Source: Telluribacter sp035998675 (lineage in GTDB: Bacteria > Bacteroidota > Bacteroidia > Cytophagales > Spirosomataceae). Taken from it: a stretch of DNA of 64,000 nt. Numbering within the stretch: the stretch's first letter is position 1; each line of letters opens with the position of its first letter. The stretch lies in NCBI RefSeq assembly GCF_035998675.1, contig NZ_DASYHI010000024.1:310001-374000 (forward strand). Direction: 5' to 3'. The position numbers and the translations under genes are program-made. Shown piece after piece: positions 8,407 through 17,538 of the stretch. Under the pieces are notes generated by a model. The model had not been told where the DNA came from, searched no databases, and saw nothing but the letters and a program-made list of their open reading frames with translations.

Positions 8407-9654
8407 TTATTTTTCACTGACCAGCTTATCTACCAGCCGGTTGAAATCCTCCACAAATTCATCGTAGTAGTGGCCGGTGCCGGGTCCGGAAAAGCCGGTA
8501 TGTATTTCCCGGACCTTTCCTTTTTTATCAATAAAAATCGTGGTCGGGAACGACATGATGTGGTTCAGCATGGGAAGCGCCAAAGCAGCCGAATCCTTTT
8601 CGCTCTGTCCGGCCAGCAGTACCGGGTACTCAATATCGTAGCGGTCTACCATGCGCCGGAGCTTGGGGGCGGAATCTTCCAGCCGGGTCGAACGCTCAAA
8701 AGAAAGACCTGCAATTTCGACGCCCCGGTCGCGGTTCTGCTTGTACCAGGGCGACAGAAAATTGGTTTCGTCCATGCAATTGGGACACCACGAGCCCATA
8801 ATCTGCAGGATCACGACTTTGTTTTTAAAGCGGGCATCGCTGAGCGATACTTTTTCTCCTTCGGCGTTGGGGAAGCTGAAAGATATGGTTTCGTAGCCGG
8901 GCTTCAGGTACGTAAGTTTGGTAGCATCGGGTAGTTGGGCGTTTGCATCCCGACGGGCCGTCCAGCTTTCGTAGTCCGTCACGCCCGACCAGAAACCGCC
9001 TTTCAGCGAGCCGTCGGGCTGAAAAGCCGCTTTGAACAGAAAGGCATGGTTACCGTCAAAGCACGACAGGTACAGGCTGTCGCCCCTGACACTACCCGCC
9101 AGGTAGCGGTAGTCGCCGGTTGGGGTCAGGAAGGTACCTTGTACAGCCGGGCCTTTTTGTTCGAATACGCCTACGGCAACCGTAGAGTCCTGGGTTTCGG
9201 AACTGCGGAAAAGCGTAGCCCATTTTCCCCCGGCCGATTTATCAGATGTTTGGTTCTCCTCCTTAAAAAAGCGGTACGTGTCGCCGTGGGTGGCTGCAAA
9301 CGGGAGGGTACCTACCACCTGGCCCAAGCGGCTGCGCTTCCACACGCCCGACAGGCGATCGCCTTCAACTTTGGCTACCAGGTCCGACTCAAAAAGCTGC
9401 ATGGGAATATGTAACGAGTCATTTTCGACGTAGGCCGTATCCAGCCGGAGTCGCTCAGTACCGTTAATGGAGTAAACCGTGTAGGTTTTCTGGTCAGGAT
9501 TGGCCTGAATGTCCAGCAGAAAAGGGAGTGTCTGTCCGTCGCGGGTGAGGGTAGCGCGCCAGGTGCCGTTTTTAACCGAAGGACCGGAAGCAGAAGTGCA
9601 GGCGGCTGAAATAAAGACTCCAAAGAGGGCAAACCAGAGCAGAATTCGTATCAT
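8407..9654 (-). CDS. TlpA-like thioredoxin-fold lipoprotein
   Basis: 415 residues. The signal peptide ends in a lipobox (FISAAC, Cys19), so it should be a lipoprotein. Residues ~28-250 are beta-rich with repeated Trp/Gly turns and no recognised catalytic motif. The C-terminal ~150 residues are a TlpA/AhpC-type redoxin with the active site WCPNC in VVILQIMGSWCPNC. The likely role is periplasmic disulfide reduction or thiol-peroxide chemistry. It is the first gene of a two-gene unit with the MFS transporter. The function of the N-terminal half is not recognised. Confidence 0.87.
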   Translation of the reverse strand: MIRILLWFALFGVFISAACTSASGPSVKNGTWRATLTRDGQTLPFLLDIQANPDQKTYTVYSINGTERLRLDTAYVENDSLHIPMQLFESDLVAKVEGDRLSGVWKRSRLGQVVGTLPFAATHGDTYRFFKEENQTSDKSAGGKWATLFRSSETQDSTVAVGVFEQKGPAVQGTFLTPTGDYRYLAGSVRGDSLYLSCFDGNHAFLFKAAFQPDGSLKGGFWSGVTDYESWTARRDANAQLPDATKLTYLKPGYETISFSFPNAEGEKVSLSDARFKNKVVILQIMGSWCPNCMDETNFLSPWYKQNRDRGVEIAGLSFERSTRLEDSAPKLRRMVDRYDIEYPVLLAGQSEKDSAALALPMLNHIMSFPTTIFIDKKGKVREIHTGFSGPGTGHYYDEFVEDFNRLVDKLVSEK

Positions 9655-9737
9655 AATCAGTTAATTGGCAATTCAGCGGGGATTTTTATGGAAAATTAAA
9701 TCAGCAGCAAGCAGCCATGCGTACCATTGAAAATTGC

Positions 9738-9745
9738 TAAGTTTG
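9738..9745 (+). promoter_or_regulatory. Probable -7 box of the dcw cluster
   Basis: TAAGTTTG fits TAnnTTTG, 51 bp upstream of the rsmH ATG. No TTG occurs at -33. There is no mraZ gene between this box and rsmH. Confidence 0.4.
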
Positions 9746-9796
9746 TAACGGCCCCCCGGCAAGAATAAGTTCCTTACTACGTTGCTTTTTAAGAGA

Positions 9797-10726
9797 ATGG
9801 AAACAGAGAATAGCTATCACGATCCGGTCATGCTTCAGGAATGCCTGAAGGGGCTGAATATTACCCCCGAAGGTACTTACATGGACGTGACGTTCGGGGG
9901 AGGAGGTCATTCAAAAGCCATTCTCGAACAACTAACCACGGGGCGCCTGCTGGCCTTCGACCAGGATGCCGATGCGGCGGCCAATGCGGCGGCTCTGCGC
10001 GAAAACCCCCGCTTTATGTTTATACCGGCCAACTTCCGGCACCTGCGTAGGTACCTGCGTTTGTACAAAGCGGAGCCCGTAGACGGTATCCTAGCCGACC
10101 TGGGGGTTTCGTCGCACCAGTTCGATACGCCGGAGCGGGGCTTTTCCACCCGCTTTGAGGCCGAACTGGATATGCGCATGAACCAGCAGGGCGACAAAAC
10201 CGCCCGGCAAATCCTGAATGACTATACGGTGGCGGACCTGCAGCGGGTACTGGGGCGATACGGTGAAGTCCAGAATGCCCGCACGGCCGCGGAGGCTATT
10301 TTTGCCGCCCGCCACAACACCCCCATCGAAACGGTCAACGACCTGAAAGGTATATTACAACGCTACGCTCCGCGCCACCGCGAAAACAAGTACTTCGCGC
10401 AGGTGTTTCAGGCGCTGCGAATTGAGGTAAATGACGAAATGGCGGTATTGGAAGAGTTTCTTGAGCAGGTACCCGAGGTACTCAAGCCCGGCGGACGGCT
10501 GGTGGTGATGTCGTACCATTCGCTGGAAGACCGCCTGGTCAAGAACTTTATCAACAAAGGCAAGTTTGAAGGAGAGGTGGAGAAAGATTTTTTCGGTAAT
10601 GAGATCAAGCCCCTGCACGGCGTTACCCGTAAACCCCTGGAGGCCACGGCCGAAGAAGTAGCCCGGAACCCGCGCGCCCGCAGCGCTAAGCTGCGTATTG
10701 CTGAAAAGATTGATAGTAAAGCCTGA
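9797..10726 (+). CDS. rsmH: 16S rRNA m4C1402 methyltransferase RsmH (MraW)
   Basis: 309 residues from the ATG at 9797. The frame stays open to a TTG at 9782, but the family starts close to the HDPVML motif, which fits the ATG. SAM motif I is DVTFGGGGHS (residues 30-39). DLGVSSHQ, the RGFS segment and the C-terminal SYHSLEDRLVK are all present. It methylates N4 of C1402 in 16S rRNA. It is the first gene of the dcw cluster here; mraZ, which usually precedes it, is absent. Confidence 0.97.
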   Translation: METENSYHDPVMLQECLKGLNITPEGTYMDVTFGGGGHSKAILEQLTTGRLLAFDQDADAAANAAALRENPRFMFIPANFRHLRRYLRLYKAEPVDGILADLGVSSHQFDTPERGFSTRFEAELDMRMNQQGDKTARQILNDYTVADLQRVLGRYGEVQNARTAAEAIFAARHNTPIETVNDLKGILQRYAPRHRENKYFAQVFQALRIEVNDEMAVLEEFLEQVPEVLKPGGRLVVMSYHSLEDRLVKNFINKGKFEGEVEKDFFGNEIKPLHGVTRKPLEATAEEVARNPRARSAKLRIAEKIDSKA

Positions 10727-10753
10727 TAACCAGCTAAAAACGAAAATATTCGG

Positions 10754-11164
10754 ATGACCATCAACAAGCATAAAGTACTTCCCAAACCGCCGCGCCCCCG
10801 GCGGCAGTACAAGCTATTCAACTGGCTGAACCGTTTCCTTCCGCTGGACCGGGTATTCGGAGAAAAAGAACCCGGTAAGGAAGAGCGCGTGCCGGTCAAG
10901 TACTTCTACTACCTGGCCTGGCTGGTACTGCTGCTGGTAATCTATGAGCGGATCGGGTACATGTCGGAGCAGTACGTGCGCACCAGCCTGAAGCTGAAAA
11001 GCGAGGTAGAAGACCTGCGGGCGGAGTATACTTCCATTAAGGCCGAGTACATGAAAAGCGGAAAGCAGTCCGAAATCATTGAGAAAATGAAAGCGTCGGG
11101 TCTGGAGGAAAACCTGATTCCCCCGCATAAAATAGTGGCCGGGCCACCAGCCCAAAAGAGATAA
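10754..11164 (+). CDS. FtsL-like division protein
   Basis: 136 residues: a basic, proline-rich cytoplasmic N-terminus, one membrane segment at ~51-68 (YLAWLVLLLVIYE), then a heptad-like coiled segment (~74-115). This is the layout of FtsL. Sequence conservation in FtsL is too low for motif proof; the assignment rests on topology and on its place between rsmH and ftsI. It should join the divisome as a bitopic inner-membrane protein. It lies 27 bp after rsmH. Confidence 0.8.
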   Translation: MTINKHKVLPKPPRPRRQYKLFNWLNRFLPLDRVFGEKEPGKEERVPVKYFYYLAWLVLLLVIYERIGYMSEQYVRTSLKLKSEVEDLRAEYTSIKAEYMKSGKQSEIIEKMKASGLEENLIPPHKIVAGPPAQKR

Positions 11165-11223
11165 CGCCCTGACTTATTTCCCCATTGAACATAAAGATAA
11201 AACAGCAGTAGAACCAGTACAGC

Positions 11224-13365
11224 ATGAGAAGCAGTAGAGAGGGAGGCCAGAACAACAAGCAGGCGCTGATATACCGGGCACGCACAGTGTCAGGTTTCTT
11301 GCTGCTGCTGGCGGTTGTGGTGTTTGTCAAGCTTATCCGGGTGCAGTTTTACGAAACGTTCAAAGGCAAAAAATGGTCGGCCTACGCGGAGCAGAACGAC
11401 CTCAAGCTGGATACCATTCCGGCCATGCGGGGCAATATCTACTCCAGCGACGGTAGCCTGCTGGCTACTTCTTTGCCCTACTACTACGTAGGTCTGGACG
11501 TAAAGGCTTCCTCGGAGGCTTATTTTGATAAAAACATTGATGCCCTGGTAAACAAGCTGGTGAGGCACTTCGGGGAGTACTCGGCGGAGCGGTATAAGCA
11601 GCGGATTGTAGCTATACGCCGGAGCAAGCGCTCCCGCTACCTGCGCCTGAAGAGCCGGGAAATTAGCTACCTGGAGCGGGAGAAAGTACTGGACTGGCCT
11701 TTCTTCAGGCGTGAAAAGGGAGGAGGGGGCGGTAAGTTCGAAACCGTGTACCGGCGGTATGAACCATTTATGCCCATGGCCGACCGTACCATCGGGGGGC
11801 TGAACCCGCGCACCGGTAAAGGATGGGTGGGTGTTGAAGCCAGTTTTGACAAAAAGCTGTCGGGCCGCAACGGCGTGGAACTGGTTGAGCGCGTGGAGGG
11901 AGGCGTGAGGATACCCGTGGGCGACGCGTTGAATATCCGGCCCGAGCCCGGCCTCGATGTATATACTACGCTGGACATGAACTTCCAGGATATGGCCGAG
12001 TCGGCCCTGCGGCGTACGCTGCGCCAGTACCAGGCCGACTACGGCTGTGTGGTGGTGATGGAAGTAGCTACGGGCGAAATACGGGCAATGGCCAACCTCA
12101 CCCGGCGGGGCGACCAGGACTACCGCGAGGTATTTAACTACGCCCTGGCGGGCAGTACCGATCCGGGCTCTACCTTTAAGTTGCCTACCATGATGGCGAT
12201 CCTGGAAGAAACCGGCTTAGACCCCAACCGCGAATGGGTCAACACGGGCGACGGCCTGGTTCACTACCGGTCCGTCAAGATTGAAGATACCAAGCGGGGC
12301 GGCCACGGCAACATTACCGCGCGGGAGGTTATGGAAAAATCGTCCAACGTGGGGGTACACCTCCTGATGGAGAAGTACTTCTATCACAAGCCCGACAAGT
12401 ACCTTCAGTACCTGAAGCAATTTCACCTGACTACCCCTACGGGCATTCATATGAAGGGCGAAAAACCGCCCCTGATCCGCGACCGGACTTCAAAACAGTG
12501 GAGCCGTACCTCGCTCACTTTTATGTCGTACGGCTACGAGCTGCAGATGACCCCCCTGCAAACCCTTACCCTTTACAACGCCGTGGCCAACGGCGGCTAC
12601 TGGGTACGTCCCATGATGGTGCGCCAGATCCGGAATGCCGAAGAAGTAGTAGACCAGCTGGAACCCTACGTGGAGGAAACCCCGCTTTGTTCACCCCAAA
12701 CCATCCGGAAGGTACAGCAAATGCTCGAAGGCGTAGTAGAGCGGGGTACCGCCCGTAACATCAGCGCCAGTCACTACCGCATAGCCGGCAAAACAGGTAC
12801 CGCCCAGAAACTGGTAAATGGTCGCTACATGGTCGGGAGGTACTCGACCTCCTTTGCCGGGTACTTCCCGGCCGACAAGCCCAAGTACAGTTGTATTGTG
12901 GTGATAGACAGTCCGCGCGGGTTCAGTAAAGAGCAGCTGTATGCGGGCAGCGTAGCCGCCCCGGTATTCAAGGAAGTAGCGGACCGGATTTACGCCTACG
13001 ACATCAGCATGCATAAGCCTACCCGGGAAAAGCCCGCCGAAATAGCTAAAACCGTAAAATGGGTGGGGAAAAGCAATGAACTGTCGGCCATTAGTAAAGC
13101 GCTGAACCTAACGCCGCTTCCCGAAGGGGAGGAATGGGTACAGGGCGCAGTGGCTTCGGCCGGAAAAGTAACCTGGCAGGCCCGGCCGGTAGAGCGGCCC
13201 GATGTACCGGATTTGCGCGGTATGGCCCTGCGCGACGCTTTGTATATTCTGGAAAACAAAGGATTCAGGGTGTCCTTCAAAGGAGCCGGTAAAGTAGTGG
13301 AGCAGTCACTGCCGCCGGGCTCGAAGGTATCGGGGCAGAAAAGCATTTTATTGACTTTACAGTAA
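11224..13365 (+). CDS. ftsI: Septal peptidoglycan transpeptidase FtsI (PBP3) with PASTA domain
   Basis: 713 residues. One N-terminal membrane anchor (~21-38), a PBP dimerisation domain with IPAMRGNIYSSDG, then the transpeptidase domain. Its three catalytic motifs are Ser316-Thr-Phe-Lys, Ser373-Ser-Asn and Lys523-Thr-Gly-Thr. The last ~65 residues form a PASTA domain (PDVPDLRGMALRDALYIL). It cross-links septal peptidoglycan in the periplasm. A Gly5 run (near residue 166) sits in the N-terminal module. It lies 59 bp after the ftsL-like gene and 6 bp before murE. All active-site residues are intact. Confidence 0.96.
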   Translation: MRSSREGGQNNKQALIYRARTVSGFLLLLAVVVFVKLIRVQFYETFKGKKWSAYAEQNDLKLDTIPAMRGNIYSSDGSLLATSLPYYYVGLDVKASSEAYFDKNIDALVNKLVRHFGEYSAERYKQRIVAIRRSKRSRYLRLKSREISYLEREKVLDWPFFRREKGGGGGKFETVYRRYEPFMPMADRTIGGLNPRTGKGWVGVEASFDKKLSGRNGVELVERVEGGVRIPVGDALNIRPEPGLDVYTTLDMNFQDMAESALRRTLRQYQADYGCVVVMEVATGEIRAMANLTRRGDQDYREVFNYALAGSTDPGSTFKLPTMMAILEETGLDPNREWVNTGDGLVHYRSVKIEDTKRGGHGNITAREVMEKSSNVGVHLLMEKYFYHKPDKYLQYLKQFHLTTPTGIHMKGEKPPLIRDRTSKQWSRTSLTFMSYGYELQMTPLQTLTLYNAVANGGYWVRPMMVRQIRNAEEVVDQLEPYVEETPLCSPQTIRKVQQMLEGVVERGTARNISASHYRIAGKTGTAQKLVNGRYMVGRYSTSFAGYFPADKPKYSCIVVIDSPRGFSKEQLYAGSVAAPVFKEVADRIYAYDISMHKPTREKPAEIAKTVKWVGKSNELSAISKALNLTPLPEGEEWVQGAVASAGKVTWQARPVERPDVPDLRGMALRDALYILENKGFRVSFKGAGKVVEQSLPPGSKVSGQKSILLTLQ

Positions 13366-13371
13366 ACACAA

Positions 13372-14856
13372 ATGGACCATTCAAATAAAAAAATACTAAG
13401 TGAATTATTGCGGGAAGTACCTGATGCTACCATAGTAGGAAGCACCGACCAGACCGTTAACGATATTACCCTGGATTCACGCCGGGCCGGACCGGATAGT
13501 ATGTTCGTGGCTGTGCGGGGCACCCAGGCGGACGGTCACCAGTACATAGCAAAGGCCATTGAGCAGGGTACACGGGTCATACTTTGCGAAGAGCTACCCG
13601 CCGATACCCGGGCGGAGGTTACCTACGTACAGGTTCTGGATTCGGCCCGGGCTATGGGGCTGATGGCCTCGGCGTTTTACGGCCACCCGTCCCGTAGTTT
13701 CAAACTGATAGGCGTAACCGGTACCAACGGCAAGACCTCCGTTGCTACTTTTCTATTTCAGTTGTTCAGGGGGTTGGGCTACCGCTGCGGGCTGATTTCG
13801 ACGGTACAGAACCAGATCGAGGATGAGGTCATTCCATCCACCCACACGACCCCCGACTCACCAAATCTGAACCGCCTGCTGACAGAGATGCACCGAAAAG
13901 GCTGTAACTACGTGTTTATGGAGGTAAGTTCGCACTCGGTGGTACAGCAGCGCATTGCCGGGCTTACCTTTGCCGGAGGTATTTTTACCAATATCACCCA
14001 CGACCACCTCGATTTCCATAAAACGTTTGACAACTACATTGCCGCCAAGAAAGGGTTCTTTGACCAGCTACCCGCCGATGCCTTTGCGCTGGTAAATATT
14101 GATGACCGCCGGGGCGCGGTTATGGTGCAGAATACCAGGGCCAGGGTAGAGACCTATTCCCTCCAGACCATGGCGACCTTCCGGGGCAAGATGCTGGCCG
14201 ATACGCTGCTGGGGATGCACATGGAGATCAACTCCCGGGAAATCTGGTTCCAGATCATCGGACGCTTCAATGCTTACAACCTGCTGTCGGCCTACGGGGC
14301 GGCGGTGCTGCTGGGCGAAGCGCCCGAAGAGGTACTTACAGAGCTATCCGGCCTGAAAAGTCCGGCGGGGCGGTTTGAACAGATACATTCGTCGGCTGAT
14401 ATTGTGGGCATTGTAGACTATGCCCATACGCCGGATGCCCTCCAGAACGTGCTGGAGACTATTTCACAGCTACGGCAGGGGAATGAACAGGTGTACACCG
14501 TAGTTGGGTGTGGAGGCAACAGGGACGCTGAGAAAAGGCCCCACATGGCGGCCATTGCCTGTAAATTCAGCGACCGGGTTATTCTGACTTCGGACAATCC
14601 GCGCCACGAAGACCCCCAGGCTATCCTGGATCAAATGATGAAAGGGGTACCTCCGCTGGATTTTAAAAAGGTAATTATCATTCCTAACCGGCGCGAAGCT
14701 ATCTTTAAGGCCTGCTCGGGGGCCAATCCGCACGATATTGTGCTGGTAGCCGGGAAAGGCCACGAAACGTATCAGGAAATAAAAGGTGTAAAGCATAACT
14801 TTGATGACCGGGAGGTACTGCGGGAGGCTTTCGCGAGCCTCCAGACCGAAAAGTAG
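13372..14856 (+). CDS. murE: UDP-MurNAc-tripeptide synthetase MurE
   Basis: 494 residues in the three-domain Mur ligase layout. The ATP loop is GTNGKT (residues 117-122) and HTTPDS follows in the central domain. The C-terminal specificity motif Asp408-Asn-Pro-Arg, within DNPRHEDP, is the meso-diaminopimelate form rather than the lysine form, so the organism should make meso-DAP peptidoglycan. It is cytoplasmic and lies 6 bp behind ftsI in the same operon. Confidence 0.97.
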   Translation: MDHSNKKILSELLREVPDATIVGSTDQTVNDITLDSRRAGPDSMFVAVRGTQADGHQYIAKAIEQGTRVILCEELPADTRAEVTYVQVLDSARAMGLMASAFYGHPSRSFKLIGVTGTNGKTSVATFLFQLFRGLGYRCGLISTVQNQIEDEVIPSTHTTPDSPNLNRLLTEMHRKGCNYVFMEVSSHSVVQQRIAGLTFAGGIFTNITHDHLDFHKTFDNYIAAKKGFFDQLPADAFALVNIDDRRGAVMVQNTRARVETYSLQTMATFRGKMLADTLLGMHMEINSREIWFQIIGRFNAYNLLSAYGAAVLLGEAPEEVLTELSGLKSPAGRFEQIHSSADIVGIVDYAHTPDALQNVLETISQLRQGNEQVYTVVGCGGNRDAEKRPHMAAIACKFSDRVILTSDNPRHEDPQAILDQMMKGVPPLDFKKVIIIPNRREAIFKACSGANPHDIVLVAGKGHETYQEIKGVKHNFDDREVLREAFASLQTEK

Positions 14857-14949
14857 AGCCGAAAAAGTTAAAAATTAACACCCTGATTTACTTTAAAAGA
14901 GTTAAATAGCAGCACCATATAGTAAGTACTTGTTATATATTTCCCATTC

Positions 14950-16164
14950 ATGCTTTACTACCTGTTTGAATACCTCGACCGCCATTACAATTTTCCGGGC
15001 GCAGGCGTGTTTCAGTATATTTCTTTTCGTGCCCTGGGTACTACGGTGCTGTCCCTGCTGATTGCCGCCGTGTTCGGTCAGCGATTGATTAGCTACCTCC
15101 GCCGTCAGCAGGTAGGCGAAACCATCCGGGATTTGGGCCTGACCGGGCAGCTGGAAAAAACAGGTACCCCTACCATGGGCGGGCTTATTATCCTGGCTGC
15201 CTTGCTGGTACCGGTCCTGCTATTCGCCAAATTGTCCAATGTGTATATAGTACTACTGATAATTACGGCCATCTGGACGGGCTTTATCGGCTTCATTGAC
15301 GACTACATCAAGAAGTTCAGGAATAATAAGGAAGGACTCCATGGACTATTCAAAGTAGTAGGCCAGGTGGGGCTGGGCCTGATTGTGGGCGTGACGCTGT
15401 CCTTTAATGATAACGTCAAGATCAGGGTGTACGACAAGCCGGTGGTCAGTTCTACCATCGGGGAGGTGCAGCGCTATCACGACATCATTAATCCTACCAT
15501 TACCACGGTACCTTTTATCAAGAACAACGAGTTTGACTACAGCTCTCTGCTCTTTGGCCTGGTGCCCGACGAGTACACCTGGATTGTCTATACCATCCTC
15601 GCGATTTTTATCATTACCGCCGTGTCTAACGGGGCCAATATCACCGATGGCATTGACGGCCTGGCGGCGGGTATATCCATCATCATTGCCCTGACGCTGG
15701 GCGTGCTGGCTTATTTGTCGGGTAACGCCCGCTTTTCGCAGTACCTCAACATCATGTACATACCCAACTCCGGTGAGCTGGTAATATTTTGTGCGGCTTT
15801 TGTGGGGGCCTGCGTGGGTTTTCTGTGGTACAATGCCTACCCGGCGCAGGTATTTATGGGTGATACGGGTAGTCTGATGCTGGGGGGAGTGATAGCGGTA
15901 CTGTCGCTGGCGGTGCGGAAGGAGCTGATGATTCCGCTGCTGTGCGGGGTTTTTCTGGCCGAAAACCTGTCGGTAATTATGCAGGTGAGCTATTTTAAGT
16001 ACACCCGAAAGAAATACGGGGAGGGTAGGCGTATCTTCCTGATGTCGCCGCTCCACCACCATTTCCAGAAGAAAGGATACCACGAATCTAAAATTGTTAC
16101 CCGCTTCTGGGTAGTAGGTATTATTCTGGCTATTATGACGCTGGCAACGCTTAAACTGCGCTAA
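14950..16164 (+). CDS. mraY: Phospho-MurNAc-pentapeptide transferase MraY
   Basis: 404 residues and polytopic. Signature segments are GTPTMGG (~73-79), the DDYIK loop and NITDGIDGLAAG, with the acidic catalytic residues, and the C-terminal PLHHHFQKKG. It makes lipid I on the inner face of the membrane. It has the enlarged periplasmic loop (~155-205) seen in Bacteroidota homologues. It is the last dcw gene here: a terminator follows 62 bp after its stop, and murD, ftsW, murG and murC do not follow. Confidence 0.97.
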   Translation: MLYYLFEYLDRHYNFPGAGVFQYISFRALGTTVLSLLIAAVFGQRLISYLRRQQVGETIRDLGLTGQLEKTGTPTMGGLIILAALLVPVLLFAKLSNVYIVLLIITAIWTGFIGFIDDYIKKFRNNKEGLHGLFKVVGQVGLGLIVGVTLSFNDNVKIRVYDKPVVSSTIGEVQRYHDIINPTITTVPFIKNNEFDYSSLLFGLVPDEYTWIVYTILAIFIITAVSNGANITDGIDGLAAGISIIIALTLGVLAYLSGNARFSQYLNIMYIPNSGELVIFCAAFVGACVGFLWYNAYPAQVFMGDTGSLMLGGVIAVLSLAVRKELMIPLLCGVFLAENLSVIMQVSYFKYTRKKYGEGRRIFLMSPLHHHFQKKGYHESKIVTRFWVVGIILAIMTLATLKLR

Positions 16165-16226
16165 CGGGCTGAGCCGGAGCCGGATAAAACTAAGGAAACA
16201 TCTGCTTTAATAATTGGGTTGTAGTA

Positions 16227-16269
16227 GGTAGAAGCTGTATGCGTTTGCATGGCTTCTACCTATTTTTTT
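16227..16269 (+). terminator. Terminator after mraY
   Basis: Perfect 9-bp arms (16227-16235 and 16252-16260) with an inner 4-bp ATGC/GCAT pair, followed by TATTTTTTT. It isolates the dcw operon from egtB. It also contains the TTG/ATG codons that would give a longer egtB frame (from 16239), which makes that upstream start unlikely. Confidence 0.88.
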
Positions 16270-16286
16270 GTCAATCCATTCCATGT

Positions 16287-17504
16287 ATGAAAGCAGAAAC
16301 AGCGATCCTCGATCCGCTCTCCGAGCCGTACCCCTCCCCTGATCTTACTTCGCCCGCTTCCCTTCTGGGGCAGTACCAGAGCGTCAGGGCCTACACCGAA
16401 GCCCTTTGTAAGCCGTTACAGGTCGAAGACTATATTCCCCAGCCCGTTGAATTTATCAGTCCGCCCAAGTGGCACCTGGCGCATACTACCTGGTTTTTTG
16501 AGGAGTTTGTCCTCTGTAAATACCAGCCTGGCTACCAGAAGTACCACGCCGATTTCAGCTACCTTTTTAACAGTTATTACAACCACGTAGGTACCCGGGT
16601 CCTGCGCACGGACCGGGGCAATATCACCCGGCCCGGGGTGGAGGAAATCTATGCCTACCGTCGCTACGTGGATGAGGCAGCGCACGCGCTGCTTAGCCGT
16701 GAGGTTTCGGCTGAGCTGGAAGAGGTAGTAGTACTGGGACTCAACCACGAGCAGCAGCACCAGGAGCTCCTGATTACCGACCTGAAATACATACTGGGGC
16801 ACAATCCTGTATTTCCGGTGTACCGGGAGGGATTTTCTTTAACGGAAGTAGCTAACCAGGAATCAGGTTTTGTATCGGTAAAAGAAGGCTTGTACGATAT
16901 TGGCTTTACCGGCGAAGGCTTCTGCTATGACAATGAACTGGGGAGGCACAAGGTATACCTGGAGGCCTTTGACATCAGCAAAGCGCTGGTCACCAACGGC
17001 GAGTACCTTGAGTTTATGAATGATGGCGGTTACGGGCGCTTTGAGCTGTGGCTGGAGGAAGGCTGGCAGTGGGTAAACGAAAGCCAGGCCAGGGCGCCTT
17101 TGTACTGGCACCACATAGAGGACGACTGGTACTGCTATACCTTGAGTGGCTTACAAAAAGTAGCGCCCGACAGTATTCTGTGCCATATTAACTTTTACGA
17201 AGCGTCGGCCTTTGCCGAATGGAAAAAGATGCGGTTGCCGACGGAGTTTGAGTGGGAGGTAGCGTCGTCCCGGTTGCGCTGGGGAGAGCGCTGGGAGTGG
17301 ACCAACAGTGCTTACCTGCCCTACCCGCGATTTAGTAAAGCCCCCGGAGCCATCGGGGAGTACAACGGCAAGTTTATGTGTAATCAGATGGTACTGCGGG
17401 GGGCCTCCACGGCTACTTCGCCTAACCACAGCCGGGCTACCTACCGTAATTTCTTCCACCCGCCCCTGCAGTGGCAGTGTACCGGTATCCGGTTGGTCCA
17501 ATAA
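16287..17504 (+). CDS. egtB: Ergothioneine sulfoxide synthase EgtB
   Basis: 405 residues from the ATG at 16287; the longer frame from 16239 would begin inside the mraY terminator. The N-terminal DinB_2 domain carries the iron ligands: His63/His66 in HLAHTTWFFEE and His154-x3-His158-x-Glu160 in LNHEQQHQE. The C-terminal formylglycine-generating-enzyme-like domain includes RLPTEFEWE and ends in ..GIRLV. It joins a thiol donor to trimethylhistidine (hercynine) using oxygen. It lies 34 bp before egtD. No egtA or egtC is present, which favours cysteine as direct donor, but this cannot be settled from sequence alone. Confidence 0.94.
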   Translation: MKAETAILDPLSEPYPSPDLTSPASLLGQYQSVRAYTEALCKPLQVEDYIPQPVEFISPPKWHLAHTTWFFEEFVLCKYQPGYQKYHADFSYLFNSYYNHVGTRVLRTDRGNITRPGVEEIYAYRRYVDEAAHALLSREVSAELEEVVVLGLNHEQQHQELLITDLKYILGHNPVFPVYREGFSLTEVANQESGFVSVKEGLYDIGFTGEGFCYDNELGRHKVYLEAFDISKALVTNGEYLEFMNDGGYGRFELWLEEGWQWVNESQARAPLYWHHIEDDWYCYTLSGLQKVAPDSILCHINFYEASAFAEWKKMRLPTEFEWEVASSRLRWGERWEWTNSAYLPYPRFSKAPGAIGEYNGKFMCNQMVLRGASTATSPNHSRATYRNFFHPPLQWQCTGIRLVQ

Positions 17505-17538
17505 AAGAATAGATCCACATACATCCTAAAAAATACCC

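Noticed and set aside
7496..8467. 323-codon plus-strand frame opposite the MFS gene
   Set aside because: Antisense shadow; the MFS reading has membrane segments and family motifs.
16239..16286. Longer N-terminus for EgtB
   Set aside because: It begins inside the mraY terminator hairpin, and the added residues do not resemble the family.
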